Source: Alphaproteobacteria bacterium (GTDB lineage Bacteria > Pseudomonadota > Alphaproteobacteria > UBA3830). From it: DNA of 5,648 nt. The stretch's first letter is position 1. Each line of letters starts with the position of its first letter. The position numbers were made by a program, and so were the translations under genes. Shown here piece after piece: positions 1-5,648 of this stretch. The notes under the pieces are model-generated. The model searched no databases and had not been told where the DNA came from. It saw only the letters and a list, made by a program, of their open reading frames with translations. Location of the stretch: positions 1-5,648 of the forward strand of contig JAFQBQ010000041.1 in assembly GCA_017416635.1 (NCBI GenBank), given 5' to 3'.

Positions 1-8
1 AATTTTCG

Positions 9-1862
9 ATGTTAAATTTTTTCATGTCCGTCGGAATCATGGGATTTATCGTCGGAATTTTTGTGTTTCTGTTTTTGATTCATGATTTACCAGATTTAGA
101 TCATCTCGAATCAAAAGGTCGAAAAGCTAGTATAATTTTTGAAGCGTATGATGGAACAAATATCGCAACTTACGGAGATTTATTTAAAAACGTGGTAACT
201 GTTGATTCTTTGCCGTCGTATGTCGGACACGCAATCGTAGCAATCGAAGATCATCGTTTTTACAAACACTGCGGTGTAGATTTTGTCGGAATTTTTCGAG
301 CAATGTTCACAAATGTTGTTTCAGGAAGAATCGTACAAGGAGGTTCAACACTAACTCAACAATTAGCAAAAAATCTGTTTTTATCACCGAGCCGTTCTAT
401 CAAAAGAAAAGTTCAAGAAGTGGTTTTGGCACTTTGGCTGGAACGAAAATTTTCAAAGAAACAGATTTTATCAATATATTTGAATAGAGTTTATTTCGGA
501 TGCGGTGCTTACGGAATCGATGCGGCTGCTTATCGATTTTTCGGGAAAAAAGCAAAGCAGTTAACTTTAGTTGAGGCGGCTAAATTAGCTGGAATCTTAA
601 GGTCGCCATCCAAATATTCGCCATTTTACAATCAGGAACAGTCGGATCAGCGAACAGCTTTGGTTTTATCTTGCATGCGCGATCAAAAATATATATCTGC
701 TGACGAAGAGCAGGAGGCTTTGGAAAATATAAGAAAGCATCCGCGTTTAAATATTCCTTTTGACGAAAATCGCTACTTCACGGATTGGCTTTTAGAATCG
801 CTGGAAAATGTAGTTAATCTTGGCGACAAAGATTTAATTGTTCGTACTACTTTAGACACACGTCTGCAAAAAAACGCAATTTACGTTATTCGAGAAATGC
901 TGAACGAACACGGATTTAAAAACGGTGCACGGCAAATGGCGTTGGTTTCGCTGGATACAAGCGGAGATATTCGAGCAATGGTCGGCGGACATACTTATGG
1001 AGAAAGTCAATTCAATCGCGCGCTAGCTTTGCGTTCGTTTGGTTCATCGTTTAAATATTTTGTATATCTCGCGGCGCTAGAAAACGGTTTCGATATTTAC
1101 GACATGATAAGTGATATGCCGCTGACGATTGGAAATTGGTCTCCGAAAAATTATAAATATCAAAGCGTTGGAAGTATTACTTTGATGCAGGCATTTGCGA
1201 AATCAGTCAACACTTGTACGATTCGCATTGCTCAAAAAATAGGAATGCCGACCATTATTGAAAAAGCTCGGCAGTTAGGAATTTCCAGTGAACTGGATAA
1301 AAATTACGCGACGGCATTGGGAGGCAGCGGAACAAATCTTTTAGAAATGACCGCGGCTTTCGGCGCAACGATGAACGACGGCAGAAAGATGACACCGTTC
1401 GGAATTGTCAGCATAAGAACCTCCAGCGGAAAAGTCTTATATACGGCAAAAAAATCGGAACCTGTTCAGGTCATTTCTCCTGAAAATAGCAGGAAGATGA
1501 AAATCTTGTTACGGGAAATCGTTGAAAACGGAACGGGAAAGCGCGCAAAATTAGAAATTCCATGTTATGGAAAAACCGGAACCAGCAATGACAGTCGCGA
1601 TGCAAATTTTATCGGATTTGCATCTTCCTTGGTAACCGGAGTTTGGCTCGGAAACGACGATAACAGCCCGATGAACCGCAGTATGACTGGAGGAATGCTT
1701 CCTGCAATGACTTGGAAGAAATTCATGTCTATCGCTTTCAATTTAGAGAAACCAAAAGAAGAAGTAAAAATTTTCCCAAAATCTTCAAGAAGTTCCCGCC
1801 GTCGATTAAGTTCATTCATAAAAAAACTAAAGTCCGTCAACGATCGGATCTCTAAGAGATAA
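9..1862 (+). CDS. Class A penicillin-binding protein (bifunctional transglycosylase/transpeptidase, PBP1A type), probably 5'-partial
   Basis: This enzyme polymerises lipid II into glycan strands and cross-links stem peptides, anchored in the inner membrane facing the periplasm. Residues (from the ATG at 9): membrane segment about 4-24; GT51 transglycosylase with EDHRFYKHCG (80-89, catalytic E80), GGSTLTQQLAKN (111-122), RKVQE (133-137) and KQILSIYLN (151-159). The transpeptidase domain has SSFK (346-349, nucleophile S346), SVN (399-401) and KTGTS (522-526). All catalytic motifs are present, so it should be active. At 617 residues it is shorter than E. coli PBP1A (about 850) and shows no obvious inserted OB-like domain. 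The last 37 residues are strongly basic. The reading frame is open to the window edge, and no basic residue precedes the membrane segment, unlike typical relatives. I infer that the real start lies upstream. The family is certain; the exact paralogue name (mrcA or other) is not. The gene ends in TAA 66 bases before the earliest possible pepA start. Confidence 0.95.
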   Translation: MLNFFMSVGIMGFIVGIFVFLFLIHDLPDLDHLESKGRKASIIFEAYDGTNIATYGDLFKNVVTVDSLPSYVGHAIVAIEDHRFYKHCGVDFVGIFRAMFTNVVSGRIVQGGSTLTQQLAKNLFLSPSRSIKRKVQEVVLALWLERKFSKKQILSIYLNRVYFGCGAYGIDAAAYRFFGKKAKQLTLVEAAKLAGILRSPSKYSPFYNQEQSDQRTALVLSCMRDQKYISADEEQEALENIRKHPRLNIPFDENRYFTDWLLESLENVVNLGDKDLIVRTTLDTRLQKNAIYVIREMLNEHGFKNGARQMALVSLDTSGDIRAMVGGHTYGESQFNRALALRSFGSSFKYFVYLAALENGFDIYDMISDMPLTIGNWSPKNYKYQSVGSITLMQAFAKSVNTCTIRIAQKIGMPTIIEKARQLGISSELDKNYATALGGSGTNLLEMTAAFGATMNDGRKMTPFGIVSIRTSSGKVLYTAKKSEPVQVISPENSRKMKILLREIVENGTGKRAKLEIPCYGKTGTSNDSRDANFIGFASSLVTGVWLGNDDNSPMNRSMTGGMLPAMTWKKFMSIAFNLEKPKEEVKIFPKSSRSSRRRLSSFIKKLKSVNDRISKR

Positions 1863-1888
1863 TCATTTTATTAACTTAAAACGTATCA

Positions 1889-1917
1889 TTGTATTCAAAA
1901 TCCGATTTTAGTAAAAT
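1889..1917 (+). promoter_or_regulatory. Putative sigma70-type promoter of the pepA run
   Basis: TTGTAT (1889-1894) is a weak -35 match (3 of 6). It is followed after exactly 17 bases by TAAAAT (1912-1917), a 5-of-6 match to the -10 consensus. Transcription would start near 1924, leaving a leader of about 20 bases before the pepA ATG at 1944. It lies in the only sizeable non-coding gap of the window, upstream of closely spaced genes, which fits a transcription unit start. AT-rich DNA yields such matches by chance, so this is a prediction from spacing and position only. Confidence 0.45.
1897..1909. repeat. 13-base palindrome (AAAATC-C-GATTTT) in the promoter spacer
   Basis: AAAATC (1897-1902) and its exact complement GATTTT (1904-1909) flank a single central base. 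The element sits wholly between the proposed -35 and -10 boxes. The left half, AAAATCC, recurs as a direct repeat at 1913-1919 across the -10 box. A dyad here is well placed to be an operator, but it is short and AT-rich. No regulator is encoded nearby, so the function is speculative. Confidence 0.3.
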
Positions 1918-1930
1918 CCACGTATATTGT

Positions 1931-1937
1931 GGTGGAG
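1931..1937 (+). promoter_or_regulatory. Ribosome binding site that sets the pepA start
   Basis: GGTGGAG contains a GGAG core (1934-1937) placed six bases before the ATG at 1944. This favours the ATG over the in-frame GTG at 1929, which would lie upstream of this site. That GTG would also add five residues that align poorly with PepA N-termini. Confidence 0.75.
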
Positions 1938-1943
1938 TTTTTA

Positions 1944-3446
1944 ATGGTTATAAGAGATATATACTTTTTAGAAAATATCCAAAAGACGGGTTCGTTAGTT
2001 GTTGGAGTTTATGAAGACGGGACGCTGACTCCAAGCGCGGCGAAATTGGACAAAAATTTAAACGGAGAAATTTCGAAAAAAGTTAAGAAGCTGGCTTTCA
2101 AGGGAAAACTTTCAAATTCAGAAGCATTTGCGGCAGAGAATGAGACTTTTCATAAAATTATTTTGGTCGGTTTTGGAGAGCAAGGTAAAAAGTTTTCAAA
2201 TTTTGAATTTGAACAGCTCGGCGCAGCGATTTTAAAGGCATCTCAGTGTCAGGATTCAGAAATTTCGGTGTTGTTATCTCAGGATGATATTAATGTTGTC
2301 AGCAACAGTTTTCCAACGTTGGTTGCGTTTGGATTGATGCTGAAATCCTGGAATTTCGATAAATATAAATCCAAAAAAGATGAAAAGAATAAGTTAAAGA
2401 GAGTCAATTTCGTTGTGACGGATGTCGAAACTACTCAAGCAGCGTTTAATGAATTGAAAAAATTATCGGATGGAATTTTCCTTACGCGAGAGGTAGTTTC
2501 CGAGCCTGCGAACGTGATTTATCCTGAAAGTTTGGCGAACACCGCGATGGATGAACTAAAGGCGCTCGGCGTTGATGTTCAAATTCTAACAAAAAAAGAT
2601 ATGACTGAGCTTGACATGGGCGCTTTGCTCGGAGTCGCGCAAGGAAGCGTAAACGAGCCGCGTCTTGTTGTTTTACATTGGGATGGAAATCAGAATTCTA
2701 ACGAAAAACCAATAGCAGTCGTCGGAAAAGGCGTAACTTTCGACAGTGGCGGAATCAGCATTAAGCCAGATGAAGGAATGTACGAAATGCGTTATGACAT
2801 GGCAGGAGCTGGAGTTGTCCTCGGACTTCTCAAAGCCGCGGCGTTGAACAAATTGCCGGTCAATCTCGTCGGTATAATGGCTCTCGTGGAAAACATGCCA
2901 TCCGGTTCGGCACAACGTCCTGGGGATATTGTAAAATCAATGTCCGGACAAACCATCGAGATCATGAGCACGGATGCGGAAGGTCGGTTGATCCTCGCGG
3001 ATGCGCTTTGGTATGTTCAGGAAAAATACCAACCGTCCACGATTATTGATTTAGCAACGTTGACTGGTGCTATCGTGGTTGCGTTGGGACATGAATTTGC
3101 GGGATTGTTCTCGAATAATGATACGTTAGCGAATCAGATAAAAGCATCGGCGGAAGAAACAGGAGAAAAGGTTTGGAGAATGCCTCTTTCCAAGCACTTC
3201 GATGAATCCATAAATTCTGATATAGCTGACATGATGAACCTCAGCAAGCCCGGAACTCGAGCAGGCGGAACGACTGCGGCACAATTTCTGAAAAGATTTA
3301 TCAAAGATTCCGATACGCAGTGGGCTCATATTGACATCGCCGGCGTTGAGACGACAAAAGACGATCTATTCATGTGCTCACACGGCGTAACTGGTTTCGG
3401 CGTTCATCTATTGTATGATTTTCTGAAGAAAACTCGTTGTAAATAA
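1944..3446 (+). CDS. pepA: Leucyl aminopeptidase (M17 family, cytosolic)
   Basis: This is a dinuclear-metal M17 exopeptidase that removes N-terminal residues, often Leu, from peptides in the cytoplasm; family members form hexamers. Numbering from the ATG at 1944 gives 500 residues, close to E. coli PepA (503). Residues 1 to about 160 form the variable N-terminal domain. The catalytic domain begins near the segment EPANVIYPESLAN (187-199). Metal and catalytic residues are visible: GKGVTFDSGG with K262 and D267, then K274 and D285, and the signature TDAEGRL with D344, E346 and R348. WAHIDIAG (460-467) and the GVTGFGV tail are also standard. The one departure is S342 where the family signature has Asn. 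An in-frame GTG at 1929 would add five residues, but the Shine-Dalgarno sequence favours the ATG. The gene is likely the first of an operon, 11 bases before holC. E. coli PepA also acts in DNA binding and Xer recombination; nothing here shows that role. Confidence 0.97.
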   Translation: MVIRDIYFLENIQKTGSLVVGVYEDGTLTPSAAKLDKNLNGEISKKVKKLAFKGKLSNSEAFAAENETFHKIILVGFGEQGKKFSNFEFEQLGAAILKASQCQDSEISVLLSQDDINVVSNSFPTLVAFGLMLKSWNFDKYKSKKDEKNKLKRVNFVVTDVETTQAAFNELKKLSDGIFLTREVVSEPANVIYPESLANTAMDELKALGVDVQILTKKDMTELDMGALLGVAQGSVNEPRLVVLHWDGNQNSNEKPIAVVGKGVTFDSGGISIKPDEGMYEMRYDMAGAGVVLGLLKAAALNKLPVNLVGIMALVENMPSGSAQRPGDIVKSMSGQTIEIMSTDAEGRLILADALWYVQEKYQPSTIIDLATLTGAIVVALGHEFAGLFSNNDTLANQIKASAEETGEKVWRMPLSKHFDESINSDIADMMNLSKPGTRAGGTTAAQFLKRFIKDSDTQWAHIDIAGVETTKDDLFMCSHGVTGFGVHLLYDFLKKTRCK

Positions 3447-3457
3447 ATGAGGAAGCT

Positions 3458-3898
3458 ATGGAACTGAGTTTTTATCAAGTTACGGATGGAAACTTAGTTC
3501 CGTCTGTCATCAAAATTTTAGCTAAAGTTTATGCCTCGGAACAGCGCGGGATCTTCTACAGTCCGATTGCAGAACGTGTTCAAATTGTTGATAAGACTTT
3601 GTGGACGTTTTCGACGAACGAATTTATTCCGCATGGTGATAAAACTTTGGGATTCACGGATTTGCAGCCGATTTACTTTACTTCAGAAGAAGAAAATCCG
3701 AACCATGCAGAAGTTCTGGTGATGACTGATTCTTTGGATTACGGCGATTGGCAGACAAAATTTCAGCGTGTCATCTATATTTTCGAGGATGCAGATATGT
3801 CCGAAAAGGCTTTTCAATTGTTTCAAGACTTGCAAAAAAAAAGAGAAAATGTAAACTACTGGAAACAATCTGAAAAGGGTTGGGAAAAATTAAGTTAA
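3458..3898 (+). CDS. holC: DNA polymerase III chi subunit
   Basis: Chi is an accessory subunit of the polymerase III clamp loader. It links the psi/DnaX complex to single-stranded DNA-binding protein during lagging-strand synthesis. The product is 146 residues, about the E. coli length (147). It shows the family landmarks LWTF (48-51), FIPHG (56-60), QPIYFT (70-75), ENPNHAEVL (79-87) and a C-terminal YWKQSEKGWEK (134-144). The last of these matches the 'YW.Q...GWEKK' ending common in alphaproteobacterial versions. The start is supported by a GAGG at 3449-3452, five bases before the ATG. The gene is 11 bases after pepA and 9 before ndk, the usual alphaproteobacterial arrangement. A run of nine A residues (3834-3842) crosses the codons for Q126-R129. 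No psi (holD) gene is visible; many bacteria with chi lack a recognisable one. Confidence 0.93.
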   Translation: MELSFYQVTDGNLVPSVIKILAKVYASEQRGIFYSPIAERVQIVDKTLWTFSTNEFIPHGDKTLGFTDLQPIYFTSEEENPNHAEVLVMTDSLDYGDWQTKFQRVIYIFEDADMSEKAFQLFQDLQKKRENVNYWKQSEKGWEKLS

Positions 3899-3907
3899 GG
3901 GGAAAAT

Positions 3908-4330
3908 ATGTCTTTACAAAAAACGTTATCAATCATTAAGCCTGATGCCGTTGCGAGGAATCTTATCGGCAGCATTGATTCGCGGTTTGAGCAAGCGGGG
4001 CTGAGAATTGTCGCGATGCGCAGAATTAAAATGACGAAGGAGCAAGCGCAAGCATTTTACGAAGTCCATAAAGACAAGGCTTTTTACGATAGTTTGTGCG
4101 ATTATATGTCCTCAGGACCGGTCGTCGTTCAAGTTCTCAGCGGCGAAAACGCTGTTTTGAAAAATCGCGAAATTATGGGTGCGACAAATCCGGCAAATGC
4201 AGAGATTGGAACAATTCGCAGAGATTTCGGAGAAAGCATTGAACACAATGCGGTCCACGGTTCCGACAGCGAAGAGAACGCTCTTCAAGAAATTTCATTT
4301 TTCTTTAATCAGCTTGATATTGTTGAATAA
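3908..4330 (+). CDS. ndk: Nucleoside diphosphate kinase
   Basis: This cytoplasmic enzyme transfers the terminal phosphate between nucleoside triphosphates and diphosphates through a phosphohistidine, balancing NTP and dNTP pools. The 140-residue length is typical of bacterial Ndk. All key residues are visible: K11 in IIKPDAV, Y51, R87, T93 in GATNP, R104 in the RRDFG segment, N114, and catalytic H117 in NAVHGSDS. Nothing is missing or unusual, so full activity is expected. The Shine-Dalgarno AAGGGG (3897-3902) overlaps the holC stop codon and lies five bases before the ATG, consistent with translational coupling. The downstream exported-protein gene probably begins one base after the ndk TAA. 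Confidence 0.98.
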   Translation: MSLQKTLSIIKPDAVARNLIGSIDSRFEQAGLRIVAMRRIKMTKEQAQAFYEVHKDKAFYDSLCDYMSSGPVVVQVLSGENAVLKNREIMGATNPANAEIGTIRRDFGESIEHNAVHGSDSEENALQEISFFFNQLDIVE

Positions 4331-4331
4331 T

Positions 4332-4871
4332 TTGAAATTTCTTTATTGTTTTGCGTGTCTGTTCCTTTGCTTCACTGAGGTTTTTTCGTCTGGGTACGTT
4401 CAGGTGGAAGACATTTTGGTGAAATGTGAGGGAAAAGATGCGCTGAGTGCAAAGCAACAAGCGATGGCGCGAGCAGAACGACTTGCGTTTTCAAAGATGC
4501 TGGATGCTGAATTTCCTGAAGCATCATTTTTGAAAAATAAAGTGCGGTTGACGGACATCGCGTCAATGATATACGATTACTCTATTAATAAAGAGAAAGT
4601 TTCTGCGAAGGGATACACAGCAAAATTCTCTTATCGTTTTTCTCGTCCAAAAGTTTTGAGTTTTTTACGAAAGTGCGGTATCAATGCCTCCGATAATTCT
4701 GCTCAAAATTACAAAACTATTGCGATTTTTCCGTCAACTTATCGAAAGTATAGATCGTTGTTTTCACAAGCAAAAATCGTTTTATTTTCTGCGAAAAAAA
4801 TAGTGCTGGAAATTTCGCCGAAGTTGTTGGATGATTTAAAACGTTCGCAGATTGTTTTTGCAGAAATTTAA
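4332..4871 (+). CDS. Small exported protein resembling the N-terminal part of DUF2066
   Basis: The function is not known. From the proposed TTG start the product is 179 residues. It begins MKFLYCFACLFLCF and runs to a small-residue site FSSG (18-21), a plausible Sec signal peptide, so it is probably periplasmic. Residues about 24-117 follow the spacing of alphaproteobacterial DUF2066 proteins: a V.V.D.LV strand, an Ala-rich helix (ALSAKQQAMARAERLAFSKML), DIASMIYDYSI, then SAKGYTAKFSYRF and a VLSFLRKCGI ending. This match is by eye. The remaining 60 residues are Lys-rich and far shorter than the second half of typical DUF2066 proteins (around 350 residues), suggesting reduction or a separate short subfamily. 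Start choice is uncertain: no good Shine-Dalgarno precedes the TTG codons at 4314, 4320, 4323 or 4332, so coupling to ndk termination is likely. An ATG at 4248 or 4179 would overlap the ndk catalytic region and is less plausible. Confidence 0.7.
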   Translation: MKFLYCFACLFLCFTEVFSSGYVQVEDILVKCEGKDALSAKQQAMARAERLAFSKMLDAEFPEASFLKNKVRLTDIASMIYDYSINKEKVSAKGYTAKFSYRFSRPKVLSFLRKCGINASDNSAQNYKTIAIFPSTYRKYRSLFSQAKIVLFSAKKIVLEISPKLLDDLKRSQIVFAEI

Positions 4872-4907
4872 TAGTTACTCGTTTTTTAATTATTTAGTGG
4901 TGATGTA
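4872..4907. other. Short spacer before gpsA
   Basis: This 36-base AT-rich gap has a T6 run (4882-4887) with no GC-rich stem before it, so it is not a convincing terminator. No good promoter pair was found. GGTGAT at 4899-4904 is a weak ribosome binding site for gpsA. An ATG directly followed by TAA (4903-4908) overlaps the gpsA start codon. Confidence 0.5.
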
Positions 4908-5648
4908 ATGAATAAAATGGTTATTTTCGGCGGTGGATGTTATGGAACTGCTCTAGCGAATTGTTTCAGTCGTTCGGTACAGCAAATTTACGTCGTTGAA
5001 CAAAATCCGCTGATTATTCAATCGGTTAACGAAAAGCATGAAAATTCGATATCTCTTCCAGGAATAAAATTGTCCGATAACATAACTTTTGTCGATTCAT
5101 TTGCGCAACTATCTAATATTGAAGTTGTTATTGTCGCCGTGCCAGCAAAATACGTGTCATCTGTAGGCGAATTTTTGAAGCAATCCAATTTGAATAAAAA
5201 CACGCCTGTAATTTTATGTTCAAAAGGATTCGATTTGGATGGGCGTCGTCCGTTGTTTTATGTTCTCGAAGAAATGCTCGATTCTCCGATTTTAGTGCTG
5301 TCGGGGCCGTCGTTCGCTGCAGAAATCGCAAGTGGAAAATTCGCAATTGTAAATTTGGCATCAAAAAATACTCAACTCGCTGAAAATTTAGCTAATCAAT
5401 TGACTTCATTGAATTTTAAAGTCGAAAGTTTGGATGATCCGATCGGATTATCAGTCGCAGGTGCGATGAAAAACGTTTTGGCGATTTGTTGCGGAATTTT
5501 GTCTGCTAAAAACTTCGGAAACAGCGGAATCGCAAGCGTAATCGCGCGAGGAATCCAAGAAATTCAAATGATTATTCAATTTTTTGGAGGTAAGCCCGCT
5601 TCAGTAAATTCGGTAGGCGCTATCGGCGACATATTTTTAACATGCAAT
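4908..5648 (+). CDS. gpsA: NAD(P)-dependent glycerol-3-phosphate dehydrogenase, 3' end missing
   Basis: GpsA reduces dihydroxyacetone phosphate to sn-glycerol 3-phosphate, the backbone precursor of membrane phospholipids, in the cytoplasm. The 247 residues seen run off the window; full-length family members are about 330. The Rossmann nucleotide site is GGGCYG (8-13). The segment VILCSKGFD (101-109) holds the conserved Lys K106. LSGPSFAAE (131-139) is the family signature, and AGAMKNV (184-190) holds the catalytic Lys K188. GDIFLTC (240-246) holds D241 and T245, which correspond in spacing to known active-site residues. The loop FGNSG (203-207) differs from the usual G-D/E-N-A/T-R. The protein is divergent, resembling endosymbiont-type alphaproteobacterial GpsA. 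The ATG at 4908 is chosen because it precedes the Rossmann motif at the normal distance and GGTGAT lies just upstream. An in-frame ATG at 4917 is possible but has no better site. The gene lies 36 bases after the DUF2066-like gene and may be in the same operon. Confidence 0.95.
   Translation, partial: MNKMVIFGGGCYGTALANCFSRSVQQIYVVEQNPLIIQSVNEKHENSISLPGIKLSDNITFVDSFAQLSNIEVVIVAVPAKYVSSVGEFLKQSNLNKNTPVILCSKGFDLDGRRPLFYVLEEMLDSPILVLSGPSFAAEIASGKFAIVNLASKNTQLAENLANQLTSLNFKVESLDDPIGLSVAGAMKNVLAICCGILSAKNFGNSGIASVIARGIQEIQMIIQFFGGKPASVNSVGAIGDIFLTCN

Noticed and set aside
1565..1840. Reverse-strand open frame of 91 codons inside the penicillin-binding protein gene
   Set aside because: It is fully antisense to the conserved KTGT region, has no domain pattern and no ribosome binding site context; it is a shadow of the real gene.
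1863..1890. Terminator after the penicillin-binding protein gene
   Set aside because: The sequence is AT-rich with no GC-containing stem followed by a T run.
1929..1943. GTG start for pepA
   Set aside because: It would lie only about five bases after the proposed transcription start and before the Shine-Dalgarno; the ATG at 1944 has an ideal GGAG spacing.
2673..3329. Reverse-strand open frames within pepA (2673-2915 and 3126-3329)
   Set aside because: Both are antisense to the strongly conserved catalytic domain, are Cys/Phe/His-rich as expected from complementing this codon use, and show no family pattern.
3531..3868. Alternative-frame frames within holC (3531-3722 on +, 3683-3868 on -)
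   Set aside because: The holC frame carries clear family motifs; these frames have no motif and no start signal.
4179..4331. Extended N-terminus of the DUF2066-like gene from ATG 4179 or 4248
   Set aside because: It would overlap up to 152 bases of ndk, including the codons around catalytic H117, and would place a long extension before a normal signal peptide. ATG 4248 has GGAGAAAG upstream, so it is not fully excluded.
4372..4566. Reverse-strand open frame of 64 codons inside the DUF2066-like gene
   Set aside because: It is antisense to the conserved helix of the forward protein and shows no pattern of its own.
4878..4890. Possible Rho-independent terminator at the T6 run
   Set aside because: No stem of meaningful stability precedes the T run.
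5018..5364. Reverse-strand open frames inside gpsA
   Set aside because: They are antisense to the conserved Rossmann domain of gpsA and show no recognisable product.
1..5648. tRNA, rRNA, CRISPR, insertion sequence, toxin-antitoxin or defence system
   Set aside because: None of the expected signatures (cloverleaf stems, spaced repeats, terminal inverted repeats, transposase motifs, small gene pairs) was seen. The window is almost fully occupied by housekeeping genes.

Overview
The window is a compact, AT-rich stretch of bacterial chromosome with every recognisable gene on the + strand. It most resembles an alphaproteobacterium, possibly a host-associated lineage of the Holosporales/Rickettsiales type. 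The reasons are the pepA-holC-ndk gene order, the alphaproteobacterial style of the penicillin-binding protein, the divergent GpsA and the AT-rich codon use. This placement is inferred from protein patterns alone. The five genes that end inside the window all stop with TAA, and TGG encodes Trp in the usual way, so nothing suggests recoding of TGA.

Layout. Positions 1-1862 hold a class A (bifunctional) penicillin-binding protein whose true N-terminus probably lies upstream of the window. A 66-81 base intergenic region (1863 to about 1943) carries a plausible sigma70-type promoter, a short palindrome in the promoter spacer and a clear ribosome binding site. After it comes a tightly packed run: pepA (leucyl aminopeptidase, 1944-3446), holC (DNA polymerase III chi subunit, 3458-3898) and ndk (nucleoside diphosphate kinase, 3908-4330). 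A small exported protein resembling the N-terminal part of the DUF2066 family follows (about 4332-4871). The run ends with gpsA (glycerol-3-phosphate dehydrogenase, 4908 to the window edge, 3' end missing). Gaps between the genes from pepA to the DUF2066-like gene are 11, 9 and 1 bases, and 36 bases separate that gene from gpsA. One transcript from the pepA promoter could cover all of them.

The products are mostly housekeeping: peptidoglycan synthesis, peptide turnover, replisome assembly, NTP balance and phospholipid precursor supply. They share no single pathway. I do not see an undescribed multi-gene system. The items most worth a second look are the shortened DUF2066-like secreted protein with a probable TTG start, a Ser replacing the Asn in the PepA signature, the palindrome in the pepA promoter, and departures from consensus around the active site of the penicillin-binding protein. 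No RNA genes, mobile elements, CRISPR arrays or long repeats were seen.
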